From the NCBI RefSeq assembly GCF_013344685.1, contig NZ_CP050137.1, positions 1,678,001 to 1,742,000 on the forward strand: a stretch of 64,000 nucleotides of DNA, given 5' to 3'. Positions 17,581 through 26,329 of the stretch are shown piece after piece. A program made the translations under genes and the position numbers. Each line of letters starts with the position of its first letter. Within the stretch, counting starts at the first letter, position 1. The stretch comes from Sphingomonas sp. CL5.1. Lineage in GTDB: Bacteria > Pseudomonadota > Alphaproteobacteria > Sphingomonadales > Sphingomonadaceae. The notes beneath the pieces are model-generated. The model did not search any database. It was not told where the DNA came from and saw only the letters and a list, made by a program, of their open reading frames with translations.

Positions 17581-18009
17581 ATGCAGCGTCCAGCCTCGAT
17601 CGTCCGTTACGAGCAACTCTATCTCGCATCCTTCGTCCTCGGCCTCGTCGCGTCGGGGGTGAACTGGCAGGGGCGGGCGGCGCAGCTCGCCGCGAATCCG
17701 GCGCTTGCCAGCATGCAGTGGCTCGCGCCGCTCTCGCTGGTGATCGGCATCGTGATCGCCGTTACCTTGTGGTATTTCACCGCGCGCAAGCCCAGCGCGG
17801 CGGCGAAATGGGTGGTGGTGGTGTTCGCCGCGCTCTCCGTGCTGGGGATCGGCGGCAACATATTGACGCTGCTGCGCGGCGGGCCGGTGTTCGCGGTGCT
17901 GCTCGGCGTGATCGTGTCGTTGCTCTACATCGCGGCGGCGGTATTGCTGTTCAGGCCGGACGCGAAAATCTGGTTCGGCGAGCAAGTGAATGGAGACGAT
18001 CCGGCATGA
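17581..18009 (+). CDS. Four-helix membrane protein, function unknown
   Basis: This 142-residue protein has four predicted transmembrane segments, beginning with YLASFVLGLVASGVNW and ending with a helix before LLFRPDAKIWF. Small inner-membrane proteins with the opening pattern R-P-x-S-I-x-R-Y-E-x-L-Y are frequent in sphingomonads and are annotated only as hypothetical. The ATG at 17581 has GGGGGAAGAATC before it. The stop overlaps the RNase T2 start as ATGA, so the two genes are probably coupled. No catalytic residues are recognisable. Confidence 0.72.
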   Translation: MQRPASIVRYEQLYLASFVLGLVASGVNWQGRAAQLAANPALASMQWLAPLSLVIGIVIAVTLWYFTARKPSAAAKWVVVVFAALSVLGIGGNILTLLRGGPVFAVLLGVIVSLLYIAAAVLLFRPDAKIWFGEQVNGDDPA

Positions 18010-18725
18010 CCTTCAACCGCGCGCTGCTTGCCGGCGCCGCCGCCCTTGCCGCGCTGCCCGGCGTGGCGGGCGCGCAGGCCTATCGCTGCGCCGTGCCGGA
18101 CGAGATCGCGACCCCGCATCCCGATCTGCCCAACGAACGCGAGCCGCAGCGGCTGCTGCCGATCGGCGGCTATACGCTGGCGATAAGCTGGTCCCCGCAA
18201 TTCTGCCGCACGCGGATGCACGATCCGAAGGCGCGGATGCAGTGCGGCGGCAACCGCTTCGGCTTCGTGCTGCACGGCCTGTGGCCGGACGGCGAGGGCA
18301 AGGACTGGCCGCAATATTGCGCCGCGACCGATATCGTGCCGCGTCAGGTGATCGCGGCCAACCTGTGCTCCACCCCCTCGGCGCAATTGCTCCAGCACGA
18401 ATGGGCCAAGCACGGCACCTGCATGGCCGGCGAGACGCCGGCGAGCTTCTTCCGCCGCTCGACCGGCATGTACGCCAGGCTGCGCTATCCCGACATGAAC
18501 GCCCTGTCGCGCCGGCCGCTGACCGCCGGGCAGTTCGCGGCGGCGCTGGCGCGCGCCAATCCGGGGCTGAGCGCGGACATGATGCGGATCACCGCCAACC
18601 GGCAGGGCTGGCTGGACGAGGTGTGGCTGTGCCTCGACCGGAAATTCGCCTTTACCACCTGCCCCGCGCATCAGGGCGGGCTGGCCGCCGATGCCCGGCT
18701 GAGGATCTGGCGCGGGCCGCGCTGA
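18006..18725 (+). CDS. Secreted ribonuclease T2 family protein
   Basis: This 239-residue protein has a signal peptide ending near the AGA-QA site at about residue 24, so it acts in the periplasm or outside the cell. The two catalytic sites of the RNase T2 family are intact: CAS I in FVLHGLWP with H90, and CAS II in HEWAKHGTC with H131 and H136. Six or more cysteines (for example C67, C80, C105, C121, C139) would form the usual disulfides. It should cut single-stranded RNA through a 2',3'-cyclic intermediate, perhaps for phosphate scavenging. It is translationally coupled to the membrane protein upstream and is convergent with the TonB receptor. Confidence 0.92.
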   Translation: MTFNRALLAGAAALAALPGVAGAQAYRCAVPDEIATPHPDLPNEREPQRLLPIGGYTLAISWSPQFCRTRMHDPKARMQCGGNRFGFVLHGLWPDGEGKDWPQYCAATDIVPRQVIAANLCSTPSAQLLQHEWAKHGTCMAGETPASFFRRSTGMYARLRYPDMNALSRRPLTAGQFAAALARANPGLSADMMRITANRQGWLDEVWLCLDRKFAFTTCPAHQGGLAADARLRIWRGPR

Positions 18726-18739
18726 GCCGCGCGGTTGCC

Positions 18740-18765
18740 GGCCCCTCCACAGAGCGGGAGGGGCC
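18740..18765. terminator. Bidirectional hairpin between RNase T2 gene and TonB receptor gene
   Basis: A 9-bp perfect GC-rich stem (GGCCCCTCC / GGAGGGGCC) with an 8-base loop sits in the 46-bp gap between two convergent genes. The T-tract is poor on both sides, so it would be a weak intrinsic terminator, but the position fits. Confidence 0.55.
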
Positions 18766-18771
18766 GTTGCC

Positions 18772-20898
18772 TCAGATGCCGACCCGCAGCGTGGCGCGGA
18801 TGTCGCGGCCCGCGAGCGGGGCGAAATCCTTGAGCACGCTCGCGGCGCGGCGCGCGTCCACGTCGAACAGGTTGTTCGCCGCCACGGTGATGCTCGTCCG
18901 GTCGTTCCCCGCGAACGGCTTGAACGAGAAGGAGGCGTTGACCATCGTATAGGGCGCGGTCGCGGTCTCGTAACCGGCGATGCGGTTCTGGCGGAACACA
19001 TGCTCGAGCTCGACGCGCGCGCTGGTGCGGTCACCCTGCGCCTCCAGCCCGCCGAGGATGCGGAGCGGCGGGATACGCGGCACGGGGCTGACGTCCACCA
19101 CCGTCGCGCGGACGTAATCGGCGAGGATATCGGCGTTGATCCGTTGCCCGCCGATCGTCGCCAGCCGCTTCGACGCGTCGATCTCGAAGCCGTAATAGCG
19201 CGCCTTCGCCTGGGTATATTGGAAGCAGGGGAATTCCACCTCCCGTCCCGACGGCGCGGCCGCCGCCTCGCACACGTCCTGCCCGGTCTGGTTCTCGTAG
19301 ATATAGTCGTCGAACCAGTTGTAATAGGCCGAGGCGTCGAGGCTGAAACCGTCGCCGTGCGCGTGGAGCGTCGCCTCCAGCCCCCATGACTTCTCGGTGC
19401 GGAAGTTCGGGTTGCCCAGCTCATAGGCCTGCGTGCCGGCATGGGCGCCGTTGGCGAACAATTCCTCCGCCGACGGCGCGCGCTCGGTGCGCGATGCGTT
19501 GAGACCGAGCCGCACCCCGTTGGCGATGCCATAGGACGCGCCGAGCGAGCCGGAGAAGGTGTCGAAGCCGCGCGTGCCGTTGAAGAAGCGCGGATCGTCG
19601 AGCGGATTGCGCGCGGCGAGGCTGGTATGTTCATAACGCACTCCGCCCTCGGCCTTGAAGGCGCCGCTCTCATATTGCTGGAGCGTGAAGAGGCCGACCT
19701 GCTGCGTGTCGTTGCGCGGCAGGAATGCTTCCTCGCCCACGACGTTGAACTGGCGGCTGAAATATTGCGCCCCGCTCGCGCCGTTCCAGCCGCCGTGATC
19801 CGCCTGGAGGAACTCCACCCGGCCTTCCAGCCCCTTGTTGTAGAAAGCGGTGCCGACCTCGCCGTCCTCCTCCAGCTCGAAATGGCGGTAGCTGGCATAG
19901 GCGGCGCGCAGGCGGATGCGGTCGAGGAAGCCGCCGCCCGTCTCCACCTCGCCGCGCAGGTCGAAGCGGTTCTGGAGCACCGAGAGGCGCGGGGCCTCCT
20001 GCTCCTGGCCCGGCTCGGTCGCGTAGCGGATCGGCACGCCGTAGAGGCTGTCGTAATGGCTGTACGACGCGCCGAGCGAGCCGCCGTCGGTGATGAGCGC
20101 GGCGCCGACCCCCGCCGTCCACGTCTCCGCCGCCGAATTGGGCAGCCGCCCCTTCAGCCGCGCGGAGGCGGCGAAGTCGATCGGATCGTCGGGCGCTTCC
20201 GCCGCCGCCGCCAGTGCCGCGCGGCGGGCAGCGGGGGAGAGGACATAGCCGCCGATGCGCAGATCGTCGGCCTTCAGATAGGAGCCGTCGGCGTGCAGGA
20301 CGAGATTCCTCGTCACCGCCACGTCGCCCGCCGCGCCGACCGAGCGCTCGCTCGCGGCGCTGGCATAGCTGCCGATCGCGTTCAGCCGGTATCCGTTCTC
20401 CGGCACTTTGCGCGGAATACGCGAATCGATCACATTGACCACGCCGCCAACCGCCGACGAGCCGTAGAGCAACGCCGCCGGGCCGCGCAGCACCTCGACG
20501 CGCTCGGCGAGCAGCGGGTCGATCACGACGGCGTGATCGACCGAGGTGTTCGACACGTCGACCGAGCCGATGCCGTCGGTCAGCACGCGGATGCGGTCGC
20601 CCTGGAAGCCGCGCAGGATCGGGCGCGACGCGCTCGGGCCGAAGGAGGTGGCCGACACGCCGGGCAGCCGCGCCAGCGTCTCGCCGATCGTCGGGCGCAG
20701 CTCGCGGTTGAGGCGGTCGCCGGAAAGGACCGAGGTGCCCTGCAACACGTCCATCTCGTCATGGGCGACCGGCGCGGAGACGATCACGTCCTGCGGCGTC
20801 GAGTCCTGCGCGGCGGGGGTTTCGGCGAGCGCGGGCGTAGCGGCAAGCGCGACGAGGATGGCGGCGAGCGGGCCAGTGGCGGCGTTTCCCTGAATCAT
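18772..20898 (-). CDS. TonB-dependent outer-membrane receptor, ZnuD-like
   Basis: This 708-residue outer-membrane transporter has a signal peptide (cleavage after ALA, about residue 25), a TonB-box-like DVIVSAP, and a plug domain. The plug includes RPILRGFQGDRIRVLTDG and RVEVLRGPAALLYGSSAVGG. A 22-strand barrel follows and ends in the aromatic-poor RATLRVGI. The barrel contains ERAPSAEELFANGAH and the C-terminal LKDFAPLAGRDIR pattern, both shared with ZnuD-type zinc receptors, so zinc (or zinc-loaded carrier) uptake is the best guess. A His-rich loop is not obvious, so haem or another metal remains possible. A partial palindrome just upstream (20918-20935) may be its operator. Confidence 0.85.
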   Translation of the reverse strand: MIQGNAATGPLAAILVALAATPALAETPAAQDSTPQDVIVSAPVAHDEMDVLQGTSVLSGDRLNRELRPTIGETLARLPGVSATSFGPSASRPILRGFQGDRIRVLTDGIGSVDVSNTSVDHAVVIDPLLAERVEVLRGPAALLYGSSAVGGVVNVIDSRIPRKVPENGYRLNAIGSYASAASERSVGAAGDVAVTRNLVLHADGSYLKADDLRIGGYVLSPAARRAALAAAAEAPDDPIDFAASARLKGRLPNSAAETWTAGVGAALITDGGSLGASYSHYDSLYGVPIRYATEPGQEQEAPRLSVLQNRFDLRGEVETGGGFLDRIRLRAAYASYRHFELEEDGEVGTAFYNKGLEGRVEFLQADHGGWNGASGAQYFSRQFNVVGEEAFLPRNDTQQVGLFTLQQYESGAFKAEGGVRYEHTSLAARNPLDDPRFFNGTRGFDTFSGSLGASYGIANGVRLGLNASRTERAPSAEELFANGAHAGTQAYELGNPNFRTEKSWGLEATLHAHGDGFSLDASAYYNWFDDYIYENQTGQDVCEAAAAPSGREVEFPCFQYTQAKARYYGFEIDASKRLATIGGQRINADILADYVRATVVDVSPVPRIPPLRILGGLEAQGDRTSARVELEHVFRQNRIAGYETATAPYTMVNASFSFKPFAGNDRTSITVAANNLFDVDARRAASVLKDFAPLAGRDIRATLRVGI

Positions 20899-20917
20899 GA
20901 AGCCCGGCTAAACGCAA

Positions 20918-20935
20918 TGTTACATCATATCAACA
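20918..20935. promoter_or_regulatory. Possible Zur/Fur-like operator upstream of the TonB receptor
   Basis: TGTT-N10-AACA lies 20 bp upstream of the receptor ATG in an unusually AT-rich stretch. It resembles Zur boxes (TGTTA...TAACA), but the spacer is about three bases longer than the usual 15-bp core and only the outer four bases are symmetric. The call rests mainly on position. Confidence 0.25.
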
Positions 20936-20967
20936 CTATTCGTCGTGCGTTATCATCGCCTTGTCGC

Positions 20968-21180
20968 TCAGCGGCCGCGTTCGACCGAATCCAGGATGCG
21001 CGCTGCGGCCATGAACACCGTGCCGGCGCACGCCACAAACAGCAGCCGCCCGCCATAGCCGGGGAAGTCGTGCATATAGTGAATCCCGCGCTCGACCGCG
21101 CCCGTGCCGAGCGCATAAATCACCAGGAACGCTTCGAATTTCGTCTTGATGACGAACAGGCGGGCGATGCGGGACCACAT
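20968..21180 (-). CDS. Small conserved-type membrane protein, 70 aa
   Basis: This 70-residue protein begins MWSRIARLFVIKTKFEAFLVIYALG. It has two hydrophobic segments (about residues 16-27 and 44-60) separated by a polar loop, ERGIHYMHDFPGYGG. The sequence is protein-like and well balanced, and it looks like a family common in sphingomonads, although this could not be searched. A GAGG ribosome-site core lies next to the ATG at 21180. It is transcribed towards the TonB receptor gene, but the AT-rich receptor promoter lies between them, so they are probably separate units. Function unknown. Confidence 0.7.
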   Translation of the reverse strand: MWSRIARLFVIKTKFEAFLVIYALGTGAVERGIHYMHDFPGYGGRLLFVACAGTVFMAAARILDSVERGR

Positions 21181-21305
21181 GCCTCGCGCACACGCAAATG
21201 ATGTGCCAGCGGCGGATTCCCGTTATTTTCGGCGCGGGCATGATGGTTAATTGTAAGTAAATTCGACATTTTCCGTCATTCCTCACGCGGGAATCGCGGG
21301 GAGGG

Positions 21306-22553
21306 TCAGGCCAGCACCGCCAGATCCAGCACTTCCAGCAGCGCGCGGCGCGCCTCCTCGATCCGGGCGATCAAAGCGGTATCGCCGATCGACTCCACCG
21401 CGATCGCCTCCGGCCAGCGCGCCTCGATCACCGCCGCGATCCGGTCGAGCTTCGCGTCGTCGACCATGAAGCGCGGGTCGATCGTCGCCGGATCGGCCAC
21501 CACCCGCAGCCGCAGGCACGCCGGGCCGCCGCCGTTGGCCATCGATTCGCGCACGTCGACCACCTCCACCGCGCGGATCGGGCCATTGCCGGAGACGTGA
21601 GACTGAAGCCAATCCCACACGCGAGGATTGTCGCGCGCCTCGCCGGGGACGATCAGCGTCTGGCCGCCGCCGGGCGGCGAGACGAGTTGCGCGTTGAACA
21701 GATAGGAGCGGATCGCGTCGTCGAGGCTGACGCGGCTGGCCGGCACCTCGACGATCTCCACCTCGGGCATCAGCGCCCGGAGCCGCGCGTAGAAGCCGGC
21801 CCTGTCGGCGAATGCCTCCTCATGCGCGAACAGGGTGCGCTCGTTCGCCACCGCCACCACGTCGTTGTGGAAGGCGCCGGCCGCGATCGCCGCCGGGGAC
21901 TGCTCGACGAACAGCGTCCGTGCCGGATCGAGTCGATGGGCGCGGGCGATCGCCTCGCTCGCCTCGCGATGCTGGCGCGCGGGGAAGGGGCCGCCTGGCT
22001 CGCCATAGACGAACACCTCGACGCCGGGCGCGCCGTGCGCCGCGCAGAGCCGCATGTGGTTGGCCGCGCCCTCGTCGCCGAACGGGGCCGGGATCGGCTC
22101 GTGCACCGCGAAGGCGGCGTCGGCGAAGGCGAGGCGGAGCTGCGCCAGCGTCGCGGGCCATTCATGGCTGCGGTGCGGCATGGTCATCAGGTTGGCGACC
22201 GTCAGGTGGCAGCGTCCGTCGCCGCTGTCCGCCGCCGGGGAGACGGTCGCGGCATTGGCCGCCCACATCGCCGAGGCGGAAAGCGCGCGCGCCTGAAGAT
22301 GCGGCGCGGCACGGGCATAGTCGGTGGCGAGCGCCGCCAGCCAGTGATGGTCCGGCCGGGGATGTGGCAGCAGGATGCCCTGTACCAGCCCCAGCGCGAG
22401 GTTGGCGCGCATCTTGGCGATGCCCTGCAACGCGGCGGCGCGCGGATGGGCGACATGGCCGGCGTTGCGCGTCGCGGCGAGGTTGCCGGGGCTGAGGCCG
22501 GCATAATTGTGGCTCGGGCCGACGATGCCGTCGAAGTTGATCTCGCGCATCAC
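21306..22553 (-). CDS. astB: N-succinylarginine dihydrolase
   Basis: The enzyme hydrolyses N-succinylarginine to succinylornithine, CO2 and two ammonia, step two of the AST pathway of arginine catabolism. The 415-residue protein has the family opening REINFDGIVGPSHNYAGLSPGN, the GAFHNDVVAVAN segment with the catalytic histidine, and the C-terminal NGGGPACLRLRV with the catalytic cysteine. Translation may begin at GTG 22553 or at the adjacent ATG 22550; both overlap the stop of astA. It is the last gene of a three-gene operon with the M20 hydrolase and astA. Confidence 0.95.
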   Translation of the reverse strand: MMREINFDGIVGPSHNYAGLSPGNLAATRNAGHVAHPRAAALQGIAKMRANLALGLVQGILLPHPRPDHHWLAALATDYARAAPHLQARALSASAMWAANAATVSPAADSGDGRCHLTVANLMTMPHRSHEWPATLAQLRLAFADAAFAVHEPIPAPFGDEGAANHMRLCAAHGAPGVEVFVYGEPGGPFPARQHREASEAIARAHRLDPARTLFVEQSPAAIAAGAFHNDVVAVANERTLFAHEEAFADRAGFYARLRALMPEVEIVEVPASRVSLDDAIRSYLFNAQLVSPPGGGQTLIVPGEARDNPRVWDWLQSHVSGNGPIRAVEVVDVRESMANGGGPACLRLRVVADPATIDPRFMVDDAKLDRIAAVIEARWPEAIAVESIGDTALIARIEEARRALLEVLDLAVLA

Positions 22554-23566
22554 GTTCTCGCCATGAAAGTGACGTTGCTGTCCTCCTGCGCGCCGATCGC
22601 CCTCGCGCTCGCGGAATCGATCACCACCGCATCGCCCACCTCGCGCACGACGCCCAGCGCGCAGCGGAAATCGGCCAGCTCGCCATAGGCGACCAGCGCC
22701 TGCGTCCCGCCCTCGTCGTCGATCGCGACGACCGGCGCGGTCCGCGCGTCGCGGATCGAACGGACATTGTCGGTCCGCGCCGTCATCGTCGGGCCGCCGT
22801 CGAAGATGTCGATGTAATTCTCGAACGAGAAGCCTTCATTCTCCAGCATCCGCATCGCCGCCCGGCCGGAGGGGTGCGGCAGGCCGATCGCGGCGCGCGC
22901 CGTCTCGGAGAGCATCGCGGTGTAGATCGGGTGCTTCGGCATCAGGTCGGCGATGAACTGGTGGCCGTGAGTGGCGTTATACTGGTCCGCGTCCTGGAAG
23001 TTCATGCCGAAGAAGCGCCCGGCCAGCCCGTCCCAGAACGGCGATCCGCCCGCCTCGTCGATGATGCCGCGCAGCTCGGCGAGGATGCGGTCGGCGAAAC
23101 GCCGGCGGTGCATGCGGATGAACAGGTAGCGGCTGCGCGCGAGCAGCATCCCCAGGCCGCCGGCGCGCTCGCCGGGGTGGAGGAACAGGCCGCCGACCTC
23201 GCTCGACCCTTCGAGATCGGTGGTGAGCGACAGCATCTCGGCGCGGAAGGTGCGGCCGAGCTGGTCGCTGTGCTGGGTCAGCGTGCCGATGCGGTAGCTG
23301 TAGAAGGGGTGGCGCTGCCCGACCTGCGTGAAGAGCTGGCAGGTGCCGCGCACCTCGCCGGTCTCGCCATTCTCCAGGATCAGCACGAACAGCTCGTCGC
23401 CCAGCTCCCCCTCGGTGCGGGCGAAGGCGGCATGGCTGCGATCGAGCTTGGCCTTCAGCGCGGGCCGGTCGGCCGGCAGGTTGGTGAAGCCGCCGCCGGT
23501 CAGCTTCGCCATCTCGTAGAGCGGCGCGAGATCGGCGTCATGCGCCGCGCGAACGACGAAGCTCAC
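22550..23566 (-). CDS. astA: Arginine N-succinyltransferase
   Basis: This GNAT-fold enzyme transfers succinyl from succinyl-CoA to the alpha-amino group of arginine, the first AST step. The 338-residue protein has the AstA pattern: FVVRAAHDADLAPLYEMA at the N-terminus, the acyl-CoA loop HPGERAGGLGMLLARSRYLF, and FWDGLAGRFFGMNF, QFIADLMPKHPIY and FENYIDIFDGGPT downstream. The start is a GTG at 23566 that overlaps the stop of the M20 hydrolase as GTGA; the longer open frame is shadow of that hydrolase. It is a single polypeptide (AstA type), not the AruF/AruG pair. Confidence 0.93.
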   Translation of the reverse strand: MSFVVRAAHDADLAPLYEMAKLTGGGFTNLPADRPALKAKLDRSHAAFARTEGELGDELFVLILENGETGEVRGTCQLFTQVGQRHPFYSYRIGTLTQHSDQLGRTFRAEMLSLTTDLEGSSEVGGLFLHPGERAGGLGMLLARSRYLFIRMHRRRFADRILAELRGIIDEAGGSPFWDGLAGRFFGMNFQDADQYNATHGHQFIADLMPKHPIYTAMLSETARAAIGLPHPSGRAAMRMLENEGFSFENYIDIFDGGPTMTARTDNVRSIRDARTAPVVAIDDEGGTQALVAYGELADFRCALGVVREVGDAVVIDSASARAIGAQEDSNVTFMART

Positions 23567-24762
23567 AGCCGCCCCTCCGCGATGCGCAGCATGGTGAGGG
23601 CGGAGAGCGCGGCGCGCTCGGCCAGGCTGTCGACGATCAAATATTCCTCCCCCGAATGGATCGCGCCCCCCCGCGCGCCCATCGTGTCCACCACGGGCAC
23701 GCCGCACGCCGCGATATTGTTGCCGTCGCACACCCCGCCGGTCGCGCGCCAGCCGATCGCGAGGCCCAGATCGGCGCCGGCATCGCGCACCAGATCGAAC
23801 AGTCGCGCCGCGCCTGGGTCGATCGGCTTGGGCGGGCGGTTGAAGCCGCCGTGGACCTCGACGTGCACGTCATGCGCCACGGCGACCTCCGCCACCGCCG
23901 CGTCGATCCGCGCGCGGGCGCGGGCGATCTCGTCCTGCGAGGCGGGGCGGAAGTTGACGCGCAGCACGGCGAGATCGGGCACGACATTGTTCGGCCCGCC
24001 GCCATCGATCCGCGCCGGGTTGACCGCCAGTTGCGGCCCGCGCGCGGCGGCGAGGCGCAGCGCGATGTCCGCCGCCGCGACGATGGCGTTGCGGCCGTCC
24101 TCGGGATTGCGCCCGGCATGGGCGGCGCGGCCGCGCACGACGATCGAGAAATTCCCCGTGCCGCCGCGCGCGCCGGCCAGCGTGCCGTCGGGCAGCGCCG
24201 GTTCATAGGTGAGCGCGGCCGTCTTGCCCCGCGCCAGCCCGGCGATCAGCGCGGCGGACGAGAAGGAGCCGGTTTCCTCGTCCGAGTTGATCAGCACGTC
24301 ATAGCCGATCGCGCTGCCCGCCGCCTCGACGCCCTCCAGCGCGGCGAGCATCACCGCGAGGCCGCCCTTCATGTCCGCCACGCCGGGGCCGTTGATCGTG
24401 CCGTCCGGCCGGTCGGCGAGCGTCTGGAAAGGGTGGTCGGCGGGGAATACCGTGTCCATATGCCCGGTCAGCAGCAGCCGCACGGGTGCATCGGGGCGCA
24501 CCACGAGGTGGAGGTGGCGGCCGTGCGCGATCGGCTCGACCTCGCCCGCCGCCGTCACGCGCTCGGCCGGCGCCGGCTCGACCAGCCGCACCTCGCCGGG
24601 CAGCGCGGAGAAGGCGTCGGCCAGCATCCCCGCCACGCTCGCCAGCCCGGCGAGATTGCCCGTGCCGCTGTTGACCGCCGCCCACTGCCGCACCCGCGCC
24701 AGCATCGGCGAGGACCGCGCCCGCTCGATCGCGCGTGTTTCGTGTGCCGACAAACCCCTCAT
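23563..24762 (-). CDS. M20-family metallohydrolase; candidate succinylglutamate desuccinylase
   Basis: This 399-residue protein has the di-zinc M20 peptidase signature. TGHMDTVF gives the first histidine and the catalytic aspartate, NGPGVADMKGG the bridging aspartate, and INSDEETGS the catalytic glutamate pair; the C-terminal IHSGEE supplies the last histidine. A dimerisation domain (GRAAHAGRNPEDGRNAI) lies between. It resembles the CPG2/ArgE/DapE group. It is the first gene of an operon with astA and astB, joined by a GTGA overlap, and no astE (M14-type) is present. DapE shows that M20 enzymes can remove succinyl groups, so this may fill the last AST step; that is inference. Confidence 0.85.
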   Translation of the reverse strand: MRGLSAHETRAIERARSSPMLARVRQWAAVNSGTGNLAGLASVAGMLADAFSALPGEVRLVEPAPAERVTAAGEVEPIAHGRHLHLVVRPDAPVRLLLTGHMDTVFPADHPFQTLADRPDGTINGPGVADMKGGLAVMLAALEGVEAAGSAIGYDVLINSDEETGSFSSAALIAGLARGKTAALTYEPALPDGTLAGARGGTGNFSIVVRGRAAHAGRNPEDGRNAIVAAADIALRLAAARGPQLAVNPARIDGGGPNNVVPDLAVLRVNFRPASQDEIARARARIDAAVAEVAVAHDVHVEVHGGFNRPPKPIDPGAARLFDLVRDAGADLGLAIGWRATGGVCDGNNIAACGVPVVDTMGARGGAIHSGEEYLIVDSLAERAALSALTMLRIAEGRL

Positions 24763-24780
24763 CCGCAAGTGGTAGCGCGG

Positions 24781-25716
24781 TCAGAACGTATAGACCAGAG
24801 ACGCCCTGCTGGTGGTGTCGGTGGTGCGCCGGCCCTCCGGCGGCATGCTTTCATATTGCACGACATAGGAAAGCTGCGCCGACAGCGGCCCCACGACCTT
24901 CGCCGCGAGCGCGGTGGTGCCGCTGACGGACGAATTGTAATGCTGGAGATAGGCCGAGGCGACCTGCGTCAGCTTCAGCCCAGGCGCGAATTTCCACCCG
25001 AAATCCATGCTGCCGCGCGCCGCGATGCTGCTCTGTTCCGTCTGGTCGGTGAAGGCGGTGTAGCGATAGGCCGGGCCAAGCTCCAGGTCGAGCTTCATCG
25101 CCGGCGTCTGGATCGCGCTGTAGCCCGCGCCGACCGATGCGGAATAGCGATCGGTATAGCCGAGGAAGCGATCGGATTCGAATTGCCCCGCGCCATAGAT
25201 GTAGCGGCGCGAATCGATCTTGTAGTTCGGCTCGTAGCTGGCGAGATAATGTTCTCGCGTGGTGATCCCCAGGCTGCGCTGGTAATCGGCCTGGAGGTGC
25301 ACCTTCTGCCGCCATTGCAGCCCCTCGCGCGTCAGGTCGAGCACGCCGGTCGCGCCGGCGGTCTCGCTGTTGCCGGTGGTGAGATAGCCGCCCAGCTCCG
25401 CGCGGCCGCGCCACAGGTCGAACAGGCGCGCCTCGCGGATGCGCGTGTCGTGCGCGCGCTTGCGCTCGTCGCGCCACTGTTCCGCGACCTTCGCCACCGC
25501 GTCGCCGCTCGCCGGGTCGGCGGTACGGGCGTATTTGACGATCGTCGTCACTTCCGCATCGTTGCCGGCGGCGATCGCCGCCTCCAGCATCGCCTTGATC
25601 GGGGGCGGAATGGTCACTTCCCCCGCCGGGTGCCTGTCGCCGTCGGCGGGATTGTCGCCCGTGACGACGGCGGTGTTGGCGAGCAGCAGCGGGAAGGCGA
25701 GGAGAAGCGCGCGCAT
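24781..25716 (-). CDS. DUF481 (YdiY-type) outer-membrane beta-barrel protein
   Basis: This 311-residue protein has a short signal peptide (MRALLLAFPLLLANTA), a helical N-terminal region up to about residue 95, then a DUF481 barrel starting at GRAELGGYLTTGNSETAG. Alternating strands run to the terminal SRASLVYTF, whose final Phe is the usual barrel-assembly signal. The family is related to E. coli YdiY, described as induced by osmotic or acid stress. The extra helical N-terminus is common in alphaproteobacterial members. It lies 18 bp downstream of the M20/ast operon in the opposite reading sense of function, with its own short promoter gap after rppH. Confidence 0.82.
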   Translation of the reverse strand: MRALLLAFPLLLANTAVVTGDNPADGDRHPAGEVTIPPPIKAMLEAAIAAGNDAEVTTIVKYARTADPASGDAVAKVAEQWRDERKRAHDTRIREARLFDLWRGRAELGGYLTTGNSETAGATGVLDLTREGLQWRQKVHLQADYQRSLGITTREHYLASYEPNYKIDSRRYIYGAGQFESDRFLGYTDRYSASVGAGYSAIQTPAMKLDLELGPAYRYTAFTDQTEQSSIAARGSMDFGWKFAPGLKLTQVASAYLQHYNSSVSGTTALAAKVVGPLSAQLSYVVQYESMPPEGRRTTDTTSRASLVYTF

Positions 25717-25785
25717 CGTCGTATTGTTAACCGGCTTTATGGCGATTTTGCAGCGGCGCGCGGGCGGCGGACGGCAGGGTGTGGC

Positions 25786-26259
25786 TCAGCCGAGACGATC
25801 GGAAAAGGCCGCCAGCACCTGCTCGTAGAGCGCGCGCTTGAACGGCACGATCATGTCGGGCAGTTCGGCCGGCGCGGCCCAGCGCCACGCGCGGAACTCT
25901 GGATGCGCGGTGCGGATGTCGATGTCGTCGTCCGTGCCGGTGAAGCGGAACAGGAACCAGCGCTGGCGCTGGCCGCGATACCGGCCCTTCCATACCTTGC
26001 CGATCAGCTCGGGCGGCAGGTCGTAGGTCAGCTCCTCCGGCGCCTCGGCGATGAGGTCGAGATGGCGCGGCGCGACGCCCGTCTCCTCGCCCAGCTCGCG
26101 GATCGCGGCGGCGCGCGCGTCCTCGCCCGGATCGATCCCGCCCTGCGGCATCTGCCACGCCTCCAGCGTGGTATCGATGCGCTGGCCGACGAACACCAGC
26201 CCGTCGCGGTTCATCATCATCGCGCCCGCGCAGGGGCGGTAGGGGAGGTCGCTCGTCAT
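25786..26259 (-). CDS. rppH: RNA pyrophosphohydrolase (Nudix)
   Basis: RppH removes pyrophosphate from the 5' end of mRNA and so starts 5'-end-dependent decay. The 157-residue protein opens with [20 protein letters not shown], then [12 protein letters not shown] and the Nudix box G-x5-E-x7-REx2EExGx, seen here as [22 protein letters not shown]. The spacing and the YDLP and [15 protein letters not shown] segments are specific for RppH rather than a generic Nudix enzyme. The ATG at 26257-26259 has AGGGGAGG upstream. It stands between an esterase and the DUF481 gene, all on the minus strand. Confidence 0.93.
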   Translation of the reverse strand: MTSDLPYRPCAGAMMMNRDGLVFVGQRIDTTLEAWQMPQGGIDPGEDARAAAIRELGEETGVAPRHLDLIAEAPEELTYDLPPELIGKVWKGRYRGQRQRWFLFRFTGTDDDIDIRTAHPEFRAWRWAAPAELPDMIVPFKRALYEQVLAAFSDRLG

Positions 26260-26329
26260 GGTGGGGGCAGCGCTATCCGATGCCGGCCGGGGCCGCCAGT
26301 CCCCAAACCGTCGCCGGGTGGCGGCGCGC

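Noticed and set aside
18772..21201. Very long plus-strand open frame opposite the TonB receptor
   Set aside because: The frame is arginine- and alanine-rich, matches no motif, and the minus strand clearly encodes a TonB receptor with plug and barrel.
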